A stretch of 64,000 nucleotides of DNA from assembly GCA_038206765.1 (NCBI GenBank), contig JBBRAM010000011.1, forward strand, positions 1-64,000, in the 5' to 3' direction. This DNA comes from UKL13-2 sp038206765. GTDB taxonomy: Bacteria; Pseudomonadota; Gammaproteobacteria; Burkholderiales; Usitatibacteraceae. Positions 33,772 through 42,457 of the stretch are shown piece after piece. The position numbers and the translations under genes were made by a program. Position 1 is the stretch's first letter. Each line of letters starts with the position of its first letter. The notes below the pieces were generated by a model. That model made no database searches. It was not told where the DNA came from and worked only from the letters and a program-made list of their open reading frames with translations.

Positions 33772-34968
33772 CTACAGCAACTTCGGTTGTGTTTTTTCTA
33801 TCGCTAGCACGAAAAACTTGGCTTGGTTTCGTCCACCGTGCTTGGCCGAGTAAAGCGCCAAGTCTGCACATTTCATCAAGGTTTCACGATCTCGGCCATC
33901 TTGCGGGAAATTGCTCACGCCGATGCTCACTGTTACCTCGGCTACGCGCTGGTCAAGATAATAGGGTTTGCCAATTACCTCAATAAGTTTGTCGGTTACG
34001 CGCTGCACACTTTCAGCCTCCGTCAGCTGCGGCAAGACAACCAAAAACTCGTCGCCGCCGAGCCTTGCCACGTAGTCCGAATCGCGCAGCGATAGGGTAA
34101 TGCGGGTTGAAACCTGTTTTAGTAAATCATCGCCAGCATCATGCCCTAACGTGTCGTTGACCTCCTTAAAACCGTCAAGATCGAGTAGCAGCAAGGTAAA
34201 GCCGCCCAACGCGGCCGTGTCGGGATGGTCAATTTTTTGACCCAAATATTCCACGACCGCCGGGCGATTGAACAGCCCCGTTAGCGCATCATGCGTGGCC
34301 ATGTGCGCCATTTCATCCTGCGTTTTACGTTCTTCAATATTGAGGCGGCGCAGCATACCGTAAAGGAAAACCAAAATCAGTGCCGACGAGCTGATAAGCG
34401 CCAAAATCAACCGCCTTACCTTTTCGCCGTAAATCAGTTGATCGACTTCCAGCTGATCCAAGCGGCGACGCGTCTCACCCAGCAGGCGATACGTCAGGTT
34501 CAAGAGTTTTTCATGTTCAACACTGTCATCAGGCGACGCCGACATCGTTTTTGCGGCTTGAAACCCCCGCTCTTTACGCAGCTCAACTAAGCGCTTCTCT
34601 TTTTGCACGAGGGCAGCCACCGCCGTTTTAAGTGCATCAAAATTGGCGTCGAGGAGCGGAAAGTCAGCCCGCTTGTCGGCTAAATAGATTATTTCGGCTT
34701 CGATCTCAACGCTGCCAGATCGATAGGGGGTCAAATCGGCATCTTTGCCTGTGATCACATAGCTTTGTTCGCCCGATTCAACTAGCACCGCCTGAAGGCG
34801 AATCGCCTCTAAGCTTGCGACCATCCGCTGTGTGCTCATCACTTGCTCATTGGTGGTGGTGAGGCGCTCGGCTGAAAACATTGCCACGGTCGAGACAGCT
34901 GAAATTGCCACGACCGCAAATACGAGCGAGGCTAAGGCGACGTTATCGATGGTAATTTTAAAATTCAT
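33772..34968 (-). CDS. CHASE3-like sensor diguanylate cyclase (GGDEF)
   Basis: 398 residues from ATG 34968 (MNFKITIDN), chosen for the AAGGA ribosome-binding site; the frame is open 30 codons further up, into repeat sequence. Order: membrane helix (about 8-30), periplasmic CHASE3-type helical sensor (about 35-185), second membrane helix (ILALISSSALILVFLYGML), then a GGDEF domain with the active motif LGGDEF and DLDGFKEVND. An intact GGDEF motif suggests active c-di-GMP synthesis. No EAL domain was seen. The ligand is unknown. Confidence 0.9.
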   Translation of the reverse strand: MNFKITIDNVALASLVFAVVAISAVSTVAMFSAERLTTTNEQVMSTQRMVASLEAIRLQAVLVESGEQSYVITGKDADLTPYRSGSVEIEAEIIYLADKRADFPLLDANFDALKTAVAALVQKEKRLVELRKERGFQAAKTMSASPDDSVEHEKLLNLTYRLLGETRRRLDQLEVDQLIYGEKVRRLILALISSSALILVFLYGMLRRLNIEERKTQDEMAHMATHDALTGLFNRPAVVEYLGQKIDHPDTAALGGFTLLLLDLDGFKEVNDTLGHDAGDDLLKQVSTRITLSLRDSDYVARLGGDEFLVVLPQLTEAESVQRVTDKLIEVIGKPYYLDQRVAEVTVSIGVSNFPQDGRDRETLMKCADLALYSAKHGGRNQAKFFVLAIEKTQPKLL

Positions 34969-35050
34969 CCCGTCCTTCGAGCTGTCCCAAGCTGCTTCAT
35001 GTGATCCGTACGCTTTTATTTTAAGCGCTTTAAGGTGAAGGCCGATAGGG

Positions 35051-35127
35051 TTAAGCATTATGGCTATGTACTACGGCTAAGCATAAAGGCTAAGCATTAA
35101 AGGTATGTATTATGGCTAAGCATTAAA
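35051..35127. repeat. Tandem copies of GGCTAAGCATTAAA
   Basis: Copies at 35075-35087 (one base shorter), 35088-35101 and 35114-35127, plus a degraded one at 35051-35064. They lie between the hemL stop and the diguanylate cyclase start. On the minus strand each copy reads ..TTTAATGCTTAGCC, so each contains an ATG. Confidence 0.8.
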
Positions 35128-35141
35128 GCTACGCAAAAAGG

Positions 35142-36425
35142 CTATCCAATCTCCGCAAACGCCGCTTTTGCTGCCATCACTGTTGCATTAATATCCGCAC
35201 CAGTATGCGCTGCCGATACAAAACCTGCTTCAAACGCGGAGGGCGCAAGATAAATGCCCCGGTTGAGCATGGCATGGAAAAACCGGTTGAAACGCTCGCG
35301 ATCTGCCTGCATCACTTCCGCGTAATTGGCGGGAATAGTTGGCGCAAAAAAGATGCCAAACATGCCGCCTAAACTGGTGGCAGAAAACGCGATATTGGCT
35401 TCGCTTGCGGCAGCCGTCAACGCCGACATTAATTGCGCGGTGGTGGCCGATAACGCTGCGAAGAAACCAGGCTGGGCAACGAGTTCCAGCGTTTTTAAGC
35501 CGGCGGCCACTGCCACTGGATTGCCCGACAACGTACCTGCTTGATAGACCCCACCAAGCGGCGCCAGATGCGCCATGATGTCGCGCCGTCCGCCAAATGC
35601 ACCGACCGGCATGCCGCCGCCGATCACCTTGCCCAACGTGGTGAGATCGGGCGTAATACCGTAGTGGCCCTGCGCCCCTTGGAGGCCAACACGAAAGCCA
35701 GTCATCACTTCATCAAAAATGAGCACGCAACCATATTTGGTGCACAGAGTGCGCAGGGTGTCGAGGTAGGTTTGGGCGGGCATTACAAAATTCATGTTGC
35801 CGGCAATCGGCTCGATGATCACGCAGGCGAGTTGATCGCCGATTTCGGCAAAGGTTCGGGTGAGCTCTTCGAGATCGTTATAAGCCAACACAATCGTATG
35901 CGCGGCCACCTCTGGCGGCACGCCGGCGGAGCTGGGGTGGCCGAATGTGAGCGCACCGGAACCCGCCTTGACGAGCAATGAATCGCTATGGCCGTGGTAG
36001 CAGCCTTCAAATTTTACAATTTTGCTTCGTCCCGTAAAGCCGCGGGCCAAGCGAATCGCGCTCATGGTAGCTTCGGTGCCGGAGCTGGTCATGCGGATCT
36101 GCTCAAGCGACGGCAATAAGCTGACCAAACGCTCTGCAATCTCCAGCTCGCCCTCAGTCGGCGCGCCAAAGCTCATGCCATCGGCGGCGCGGTCTTGCAC
36201 GGCTTTGACCACTTCCGGATGAGCGTGTCCGAGCACTGCCGGCCCCCATGAGCCGATGTAGTCAATATATTTATTGCCGTCGACGTCCCACATGTAGGCG
36301 CCGTTGGCCTTGCGGAAGAACACCGGAGTGCCGCCAACTGAGCGAAACGCACGGACGGGAGAATTAACGCCGCCGGGAATCACACGCTGGGATTTTTCAA
36401 AAAGGCGTTTGCTGATGTCGTACAT
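35142..36425 (-). CDS. hemL: Glutamate-1-semialdehyde 2,1-aminomutase
   Basis: PLP enzyme giving 5-aminolevulinate in the C5 haem pathway; 427 residues. Features are the start MYDISKRLFEKSQRVIPGGVNSPVRAF, SSGTEATMSAIRLARG, IFDEVMTGFRV and the PLP lysine in TTLGKVIGGGMPVGAFGG. Its product is the substrate of HemB, encoded 3 kb away. The thiD gene lies upstream on the same strand with about 90 bases between. Confidence 0.97.
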   Translation of the reverse strand: MYDISKRLFEKSQRVIPGGVNSPVRAFRSVGGTPVFFRKANGAYMWDVDGNKYIDYIGSWGPAVLGHAHPEVVKAVQDRAADGMSFGAPTEGELEIAERLVSLLPSLEQIRMTSSGTEATMSAIRLARGFTGRSKIVKFEGCYHGHSDSLLVKAGSGALTFGHPSSAGVPPEVAAHTIVLAYNDLEELTRTFAEIGDQLACVIIEPIAGNMNFVMPAQTYLDTLRTLCTKYGCVLIFDEVMTGFRVGLQGAQGHYGITPDLTTLGKVIGGGMPVGAFGGRRDIMAHLAPLGGVYQAGTLSGNPVAVAAGLKTLELVAQPGFFAALSATTAQLMSALTAAASEANIAFSATSLGGMFGIFFAPTIPANYAEVMQADRERFNRFFHAMLNRGIYLAPSAFEAGFVSAAHTGADINATVMAAKAAFAEIG

Positions 36426-36513
36426 AATGGGAAATGTTCTTTCGGTAAATGCGGTCGCTGCTTTGGGTTCGGTGAATGCGATGAAAGGATCGGCCCACTA
36501 ATGGGGTGGAAAC

Positions 36514-37434
36514 TTAGTGGCGCACGGTGTCGGGTCGCGTCTGTTTTGACAGCGACGTGTCGTCATCGGTTGCGGGGTCCGCTTCTGAATCTTTGTCGCC
36601 GGAATCGTCCTCATCATCGCGTGCCCAAAACAGCCGATCCGGCACCAGCTGCCCCATGCCCGGCCGAAAACCAAATTTGAGCGCTTGCCATGTGTAATCC
36701 TGCGCTTCGCGCACGGCATCTTCAATGTCTAAGCCACGCGCCATGGTGGCCGCGATGGCCGATGCCAGCGTGCAGCCCGCACCGTGGAAGCGCCCCGGTA
36801 GCCGTCGCCATGTATCGCTGCGTAGAAGGCCCTTCTCATGGAAGAGCGTGTTGATAACATCGGCAGTGGATTCATGCCTGCCCGTCACCAACACATATTC
36901 GGCGCCGATGTCGATTAGGCGCATGGCCAGTTTTTCAATGCCGAGCCCAACAATTTCCGCATCCTCTTCGTCACTGATCATCAGCCGGCGCAGCGCCGGT
37001 GTGTTGGGCGTAATAACGGTGCATTGCGGGATCAGCAATTCACGAATCGCTTCCAGCACTTCTTCATTGGCGTATTCATCGCCACGACCAGAAGTCAAAA
37101 TAGGGTCAAGCACGAGCGGGATTTCGGGATAGTCAGAAACGATTTCCGCAATTGCTGCAATATTTTCAACACTACCCATTGCGCCGATCTTGAATGCGGC
37201 AATCGGAATATCCTCCAAAATGGCGCGGGCTTGGTCGGAGACCCAATCGGCATCGATCGCGGTCATGCCCTCCACGCCCGAGGTGTCTTGCACCGTAATA
37301 GCGGTAATGACGGAGAGAGGGTGGCAGCCCATGCTGGCCAACGTTAAAATATCAGCCGTGAGCCCGGCGCCGCCAGATGGATCTGTGGCGGCAAAGGTGA
37401 GGACAGCAGGAGGCGGTTTATGGAAATCAGGCAT
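36514..37434 (-). CDS. thiD: Hydroxymethylpyrimidine/phosphomethylpyrimidine kinase ThiD
   Basis: Ribokinase-fold kinase that phosphorylates HMP and HMP-P for thiamine synthesis. From ATG 37434 (MPDFHKPPP) it is about 306 residues; 24 upstream codons are open but unlikely. Motifs are FAATDPSGGAGLTADI, LDPILTSGRGDE, and the anion hole PGRFHGAGCTLASAIAATMA. The C-terminal 35 residues are very acidic (DDEDDSGDKDSEADPATDDD), beyond the normal end. No TPP riboswitch was recognised upstream. It diverges from rubredoxin. Confidence 0.93.
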   Translation of the reverse strand: MPDFHKPPPAVLTFAATDPSGGAGLTADILTLASMGCHPLSVITAITVQDTSGVEGMTAIDADWVSDQARAILEDIPIAAFKIGAMGSVENIAAIAEIVSDYPEIPLVLDPILTSGRGDEYANEEVLEAIRELLIPQCTVITPNTPALRRLMISDEEDAEIVGLGIEKLAMRLIDIGAEYVLVTGRHESTADVINTLFHEKGLLRSDTWRRLPGRFHGAGCTLASAIAATMARGLDIEDAVREAQDYTWQALKFGFRPGMGQLVPDRLFWARDDEDDSGDKDSEADPATDDDTSLSKQTRPDTVRH

Positions 37435-37721
37435 ATTGAGAGCGAGTAGATGGAGTCGAGAAAATTGGCTGGGATTGATACAATTCGGGAAACGCCTCCG
37501 ATTCATTCGCTTTCAAATCATGGTGGGGCAACGTAAAAAGTCTAAAAGAATTAAACGCAGCCGATAAGAAAATGCGGCAAATTTGGGATATCAGGATGGC
37601 GACGATTTTTAAAGTGGTCATCGCATTATTGTAGCGAATTGTTGCAACAGCAGCGGCAGTAATGGTGGTGGCATCGGTAGTAGCATCGCAGCCAACCGGC
37701 GCGCCCGGCAAAGAATGGAAA

Positions 37722-37913
37722 ATGAAAATGACAGTGGAAACACAATCTTACAAAACTTGGATGTGCCTTGTTTGTGGTTTGATTTATGATGAGGCCGCGG
37801 GCTGGTCAGATGATGGCATTGCCCCAGGCACGCGCTGGCAGGATGTGCCGATTAGCTGGAGCTGCCCGGAATGTGGTGCACGCAAAGATGATTTTGAGAT
37901 GGTGGAAATTTAA
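37722..37913 (+). CDS. Rubredoxin
   Basis: 63-residue one-iron electron carrier with both CxxCG knuckles, MCLVCGLIYDE and SCPECGARKDDFEMVEI. The start at ATG 37722 (MKMTVETQ) has GGA five bases upstream; a second ATG two codons later is equally possible. Rubredoxin opposite thiD is a common betaproteobacterial arrangement. The redox partner is unknown. Confidence 0.94.
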   Translation: MKMTVETQSYKTWMCLVCGLIYDEAAGWSDDGIAPGTRWQDVPISWSCPECGARKDDFEMVEI

Positions 37914-38250
37914 CAATTCAACGATTGGTGTTTGACGGTACAATTGTTTTTCGTAAGATACATCATGTTTTAACGCTTTCGTATTGTTTTAAAACGGGAA
38001 AGTCGATAATCTAGGCAAATGTAGATGACTAGCTGTTTGCGTCAGCGAATTAATGCAGCTTAATTTATTGTGATTTTTCGCATACGAGAATTGGTAAGGG
38101 GCTGTTACAAAGAGTCGAGCTAAAAAATTTGGCAGTAGCGCCAATAACCAAACGCATAGAACCGAGCGCGCAAGTTATGGTCACCAAAGTCATCATCCAT
38201 CAGGATGCCAGTAGGGCGACAAAATAAGGTGTAAAAATTAGGAATGTGGT
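37914..38250. promoter_or_regulatory. Leader region of the pil chemosensory operon
   Basis: 337 bases without a gene. It should hold the promoter of pilG. GATAAT (38005-38010) is a good -10 candidate but its -35 is poor. A small inverted repeat TTGGC/GCCAA is at 38129-38144. No sigma-54 site was seen. Confidence 0.35.
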
Positions 38251-38718
38251 GTGGCTGAAACCAAAACCTTAAGCGGTGTGAGAGTGATGGTGATTGACGA
38301 TTCCAATACGATTCGTCGATCAGCCGAGATATTTCTCATGCAAGCCGGCTGCCAAGTAATTTTGGCAGAGAACGGTTTTGATGCGCTCGCCAAAATCGCA
38401 GATCATCAACCGGATTTGATTTTCGTAGACATTATGATGCCTCGCCTGGATGGATATCAAACCTGCGCATTAATTAAGAAAAACGGCAAGCACAAAACAA
38501 CACCGGTGATTATGCTTTCATCCAAAGACAGTTTATTTGACCGGGCTCGCGGGCGTATGGTCGGATCCGATGAATACCTAACAAAACCATTTTCAAAAGA
38601 TAGTTTGCTAAAAACGGTTGAAACGCATTTAGCGAGCCGCCGGGCAGAAGTTGCGATCAATGCGCAAGCGAACGCGCAACCAAATACACAACAAAGTACG
38701 CAACCAAACGCTGCCTGA
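38251..38718 (+). CDS. pilG: Type IV pilus response regulator PilG
   Basis: Single-domain CheY-like receiver (155 residues) of the Pil-Chp pathway, which promotes pilus extension. Phospho-acceptor D60 (LIFVDIMMPRLDGYQ), acidic pair at 16-17 (VIDDS), conserved T/S and lysine in LSSKDS and LTKPFSKDSL. The start is GTG, with AGGA eight bases upstream. After residue 130 there is a repetitive Asn/Gln/Ala/Pro tail (QANAQPNTQQSTQPNA), not part of the receiver fold. Confidence 0.95.
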   Translation: MAETKTLSGVRVMVIDDSNTIRRSAEIFLMQAGCQVILAENGFDALAKIADHQPDLIFVDIMMPRLDGYQTCALIKKNGKHKTTPVIMLSSKDSLFDRARGRMVGSDEYLTKPFSKDSLLKTVETHLASRRAEVAINAQANAQPNTQQSTQPNAA

Positions 38719-38839
38719 TAGCAGCACATGAAACTACGCAAAACTTAAGCGCACGAGCAAAACGCAAGTTAAATTGTCGCAAAATTAGGCACAATGTGTG
38801 CCTTAGTACACAATCTCACGTTACCTCCTGGAGCAGAAC

Positions 38840-39205
38840 ATGGCCGTTAAAAAAATTCTAATCGTCGATGATTCACCAACTGAACGCGCTTTTTTAGAAG
38901 GTGTGCTCACCAAAGCGGGCTACACCGTCTCGCAAGCGACCAGCGGTGAAGAGGGCGTTGAACGCGCTAAGGCCGATGTGCCGGATCTTATTTTGATGGA
39001 TGTGGTGATGCCGGGGCTCAACGGTTTCCAAGCGACCCGCGCGATCACGCGCGAAGAGGCCACAAAGAATGTGCCGGTCTTTATCTGCACCACTAAAGAT
39101 CAGGAAACCGACAAAATTTGGGGCATGCGCCAGGGTGCCAAAGACTATTTGGTCAAGCCGGTCAACGCGGCCGAGTTACTGGCCAAAATTAAAGCTCTCG
39201 GTTAA
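38840..39205 (+). CDS. pilH: Type IV pilus response regulator PilH
   Basis: Second CheY-like receiver, 121 residues. Acceptor D54 (LILMDVVMPGLNGFQ), acidic residues in VDDSPTE, switch residues in CTTKDQ and YLVKPV. A GGAG sequence precedes the ATG by ten bases. In Pseudomonas, PilH acts opposite to PilG or as a phosphate sink. The sequence has no extra domain, in contrast to the tail on PilG. Confidence 0.95.
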   Translation: MAVKKILIVDDSPTERAFLEGVLTKAGYTVSQATSGEEGVERAKADVPDLILMDVVMPGLNGFQATRAITREEATKNVPVFICTTKDQETDKIWGMRQGAKDYLVKPVNAAELLAKIKALG

Positions 39206-39241
39206 TCGACCCGTAAACTTACCTAAACCCAATTCACACCC

Positions 39242-39808
39242 ATGGCCCGTAACCGAACTAGCCTTCGCGAATTCCAACAAAATTTCGCGCTGCGATTGCG
39301 CGATTTGTCGACGCGGAAAACAACGCCTTCAAAGCTTGGTTTTCAAATCGGCGCCGATAATTTTTTTGTGAGCCTTTCAGACGTCTCTGAGGTGATTCCA
39401 GTGCCGACGTTTGTGATGGTGCCGCAAACGCAGAGCTGGTTTCGAGGCGTATCAAATGTTCGCGGCAAACTGTACAGCACTATCGATTTTTCTGCCTTCC
39501 AAGGGGGAGCGGTAACGTCACCGAGCGCCGAGCGCCGCGTGCTACTGATTCACGAAAAATTGATTGAGGGATCTGGGCTGTTGGTGAACCGAATGCTCGG
39601 CTTGCGCAATCCCGACACGTTCACATTAGATGCCGGACAAGATGAGGAGCGGCCTTGGATCAAGGCGCGATTCCGTGACCCGAAAGAGGCGTTTTGGTAC
39701 GAATTAGATGTGGCATTTTTAACGCAAGACATACGTTTCCTTGAAGTAAGCGTTTCTGGACCTGGTTACACACCAACAGCTGGCGCACTTTCTGGCTCGC
39801 CAGCATAG
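39242..39808 (+). CDS. pilI: Type IV pilus CheW-like adaptor PilI
   Basis: CheW-domain protein of 188 residues that couples PilJ to the ChpA kinase. Typical segments are SKLGFQIGADNFFVSLSDV, VSEVIPVPTF, WFRGVSNVRGKLYSTIDFSAF and the C-terminal FRDPKEAFWYELDVAFL. It begins about 35 bases after pilH. The N-terminal 30 residues are basic (RNRTSLREFQQNFALRLRDLSTRK). Confidence 0.93.
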   Translation: MARNRTSLREFQQNFALRLRDLSTRKTTPSKLGFQIGADNFFVSLSDVSEVIPVPTFVMVPQTQSWFRGVSNVRGKLYSTIDFSAFQGGAVTSPSAERRVLLIHEKLIEGSGLLVNRMLGLRNPDTFTLDAGQDEERPWIKARFRDPKEAFWYELDVAFLTQDIRFLEVSVSGPGYTPTAGALSGSPA

Positions 39809-39931
39809 TTTCTTTTTCAGCGTATCGGTTGGTTTTGCAGTTTCGTATTTTAGTTGTGAAGTTGTTTTGCCCCACCCAAATAAATGAGTTGCAACCTAGC
39901 GCACCAAAGTACTTAGGATCGGAGAAATCCC

Positions 39932-42358
39932 ATGGCGTTTAAATTACCTATCCCGTCTTTCCTCACCAAAGGCAAAAAGCCCAAGGTTGGCACGGCGTCC
40001 AACACGGCACCGTCTCTTTCGCCTTCCACTTCACCAATATCGCCGAAGGGGACGGACACTATGGGTGGCACACCGGCAAAGCGCGCCAAAAAGGCTGGAT
40101 TTTCGCTGGCGAGTCTATTCGGCAGTGGCAAGAAAAAATCACCCGCCAAAGCGCTCGGAAGCGCTGCAAGCGGGGCGGCCGGCTTTTCAGCATCATCAAC
40201 TTCTATCAGGGCGATGCCCGCTGGCGGACCCGGCAATTCCGGTATCGGTGGCGGCAATACCGGAAACCAAACGCAAAAAATTGCGGTTGCTATTGCCGCC
40301 AATAAAATTGCAAAGCCTGTAAAAGAGTCGTCCGGATTCAAACTGCCGATCATTGGCGATAGGCCGACCGAGAAGCAATTACCGATATTGCTGGTGATTG
40401 CCGGTATTTTTCTGTCGCTGACGATTGCCGCCGTAGTTTATGACGCTATTAGCCGGGGTAACAGCGCCATTTATACCAACATTACCTCGCAGCTGCAGTT
40501 CCACACGCAGCGTTTGGCGAAATCAGCCGGGCAAGCAGCGCGCGGTGATTCCTTAGCGTTTGCGCAGTTGCAGGACAGCCGTGATGAGTTCCAAAGATAC
40601 GTTGATGTGCTCAACAACGGCGGCTTTGCATTTAGCTCGGACGTGCCCAGCGCAAAAGATTCCGAAGAGCTCAACTCGCGCCTGACCGAGTTAACCAAAA
40701 AATATGCAGACGCATCAGGATCGGCAACCGCCATTTTGGCGGCCAAAACGGACTTGATCGATTTGTCACGCAATATCGCTCAGGTGCGTTCTGGCTCTGA
40801 AGAGTTGGCGGCGCTGTCGCAAGATTTAACGGGTTTAATGTTGCAATCCAATGCGCCACCAGCGCAGGTGCTCAAGGTCAACCGGCTTACCTTCTTGGCC
40901 GAGCGCCTGGGCCGCGGCTCTGCCGAGATTTTGGGTGCAGAAATTATCGATCCGGAAGTCTCCTTTTTGATGGGCAAGGACACCAACGATTTCCGCGAAT
41001 TAATCAAAGCGCTAGAATCTGGCTCGGAAGCACTGGGCATCAGTGCATTGCGCGATGCCGACGGGAAGTCCCGCGTCGAAAAATTACGGACGCAATTTAC
41101 GACCTTCGAGCAAAACATTTCGCCCATATTGGGCAATGTGCAAAAGCTGGTCTCTGCCCGCCAATCGGCTCGGGCATTGCAGCAAGGCTCCGAGCAATTG
41201 TTATCAACGGTGGAACAATTACAAAATGCCCTGATTGTCGAAAAGAAAACTTGGCCGTTGCTGTTGGCAGTGATCTTTGGTTTGCTGACGCTGGTGGTTT
41301 TAGGTCTAATCGCCGCAGTATTCTTGAGTGATGCGCGTAAACGTGCGGCAGGCTCGGAAGCGGAAAACAAGCGAAATCAAGAGGCTATTTTACGACTATT
41401 GAACGAGATGGGCGATTTGGCGGACGGCGATTTGACAATCCGCGCCAAGGTGACCGAAGACATCACGGGTGCAATTGCAGACTCTATGAACTATACGATT
41501 GATGAGCTTCGCGCGCTGGTGACCGGTGTTAACAACGCGTCCAATTCCGTGTCGGTGAAATCCCAGCAGGCGCAGGCGGTTTCAGTGCAGCTACTCGATG
41601 CAGCTGAAAAGCAATCGGTCGAGATTCAGGGAACGACGCAGGATGTGTTGAAGGTTGCCGAAACACTTACCTTGGTTTCGGCTTCTGCCGAAGAATCATC
41701 GCAGGTTGCGATGCGATCACTGGCAGCAGCGGATAAGGGTCGCTTGGCGGTACAGAACTCCATTACCGGCATGAATGATATTCGCGAACAAATTCAGGAG
41801 ACCTCAAAGCGTATCAAGCGTCTTGGCGAATCGTCCCAAGAAATTGGTGAGATCGTAGAATTGATTTCTGATATTACGGAACAAACGAACGTATTGGCGT
41901 TGAACGCGGCGATTCAGGCGGCATCCGCTGGCGAGGCAGGTCGAGGCTTCTCGGTCGTTGCGGAAGAAGTGCAGCGATTGGCGGAACGTTCTGCTGAAGC
42001 GACCAAGCAGATCGGCGCGATTGTAAAAACGATTCAGGCGGATACGCAAGACGCGGTGGCTGCGATGGAGAAATCAACCACGGGCGTGGTTGAGGGAGCG
42101 AAGCTTTCCGACGCTGCCGGACAGGCGTTGACGGAGATTGATTCCGTGACAAAAAATCTAGCCGATCTCATTCAGAAAATTTCGGCTGATACACAAACTC
42201 AGGCATCTAGCGCCAGTAAAGTGGCTCGCAATATGCAGGACATTTTGGAAATTAACCGTCAAACCACGACTGGTACGCAGCAAACTGCGAGTTCGATTAA
42301 GGAACTTGCTGACGTAGCGTCCGACCTTAAAGCATCGGTATCCGGCTTCAAGCTTTAA
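39932..42358 (+). CDS. pilJ: Type IV pilus methyl-accepting chemoreceptor PilJ
   Basis: Chemoreceptor of the twitching pathway, 808 residues. Membrane helices are at about 150-172 and 441-466 and enclose a periplasmic PilJ sensor region with two helical bundles. A HAMP-like stretch and a signalling domain follow, whose tip reads ISDITEQTNVLALNAAIQAA. About 150 cytoplasmic residues rich in Ser, Gly, Pro and Lys precede the first helix; most PilJ proteins start only about 20-40 residues before it. No CheR/CheB docking pentapeptide is seen at the C-terminus. Confidence 0.95.
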   Translation: MAFKLPIPSFLTKGKKPKVGTASNTAPSLSPSTSPISPKGTDTMGGTPAKRAKKAGFSLASLFGSGKKKSPAKALGSAASGAAGFSASSTSIRAMPAGGPGNSGIGGGNTGNQTQKIAVAIAANKIAKPVKESSGFKLPIIGDRPTEKQLPILLVIAGIFLSLTIAAVVYDAISRGNSAIYTNITSQLQFHTQRLAKSAGQAARGDSLAFAQLQDSRDEFQRYVDVLNNGGFAFSSDVPSAKDSEELNSRLTELTKKYADASGSATAILAAKTDLIDLSRNIAQVRSGSEELAALSQDLTGLMLQSNAPPAQVLKVNRLTFLAERLGRGSAEILGAEIIDPEVSFLMGKDTNDFRELIKALESGSEALGISALRDADGKSRVEKLRTQFTTFEQNISPILGNVQKLVSARQSARALQQGSEQLLSTVEQLQNALIVEKKTWPLLLAVIFGLLTLVVLGLIAAVFLSDARKRAAGSEAENKRNQEAILRLLNEMGDLADGDLTIRAKVTEDITGAIADSMNYTIDELRALVTGVNNASNSVSVKSQQAQAVSVQLLDAAEKQSVEIQGTTQDVLKVAETLTLVSASAEESSQVAMRSLAAADKGRLAVQNSITGMNDIREQIQETSKRIKRLGESSQEIGEIVELISDITEQTNVLALNAAIQAASAGEAGRGFSVVAEEVQRLAERSAEATKQIGAIVKTIQADTQDAVAAMEKSTTGVVEGAKLSDAAGQALTEIDSVTKNLADLIQKISADTQTQASSASKVARNMQDILEINRQTTTGTQQTASSIKELADVASDLKASVSGFKL

Positions 42359-42404
42359 GTCGTACTTTCAAACCGTGCCGCATTGTCGATGCTACGTTGC
42401 AAAC

Positions 42405-42450
42405 TTTAATTTAAACCTTAAACCTTAAACGTTAAACGCAAACGCAAACT
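42405..42450. repeat. Short AAACCTT/AAACGC repeats before chpA
   Basis: The pilJ-chpA gap is built of 6-7 base units (TTTAAACC, TTAAACC, TTAAACG, TTAAACG, CAAACG, CAAACT) running to within eight bases of the chpA start codon. The leader therefore lacks any normal ribosome-binding site. Confidence 0.7.
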
Positions 42451-42457
42451 CAAATCC

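Noticed and set aside
37435..37721. TPP riboswitch for thiD
   Set aside because: The conserved CTGAGA and ACCTG elements were not found in the thiD-rubredoxin gap.
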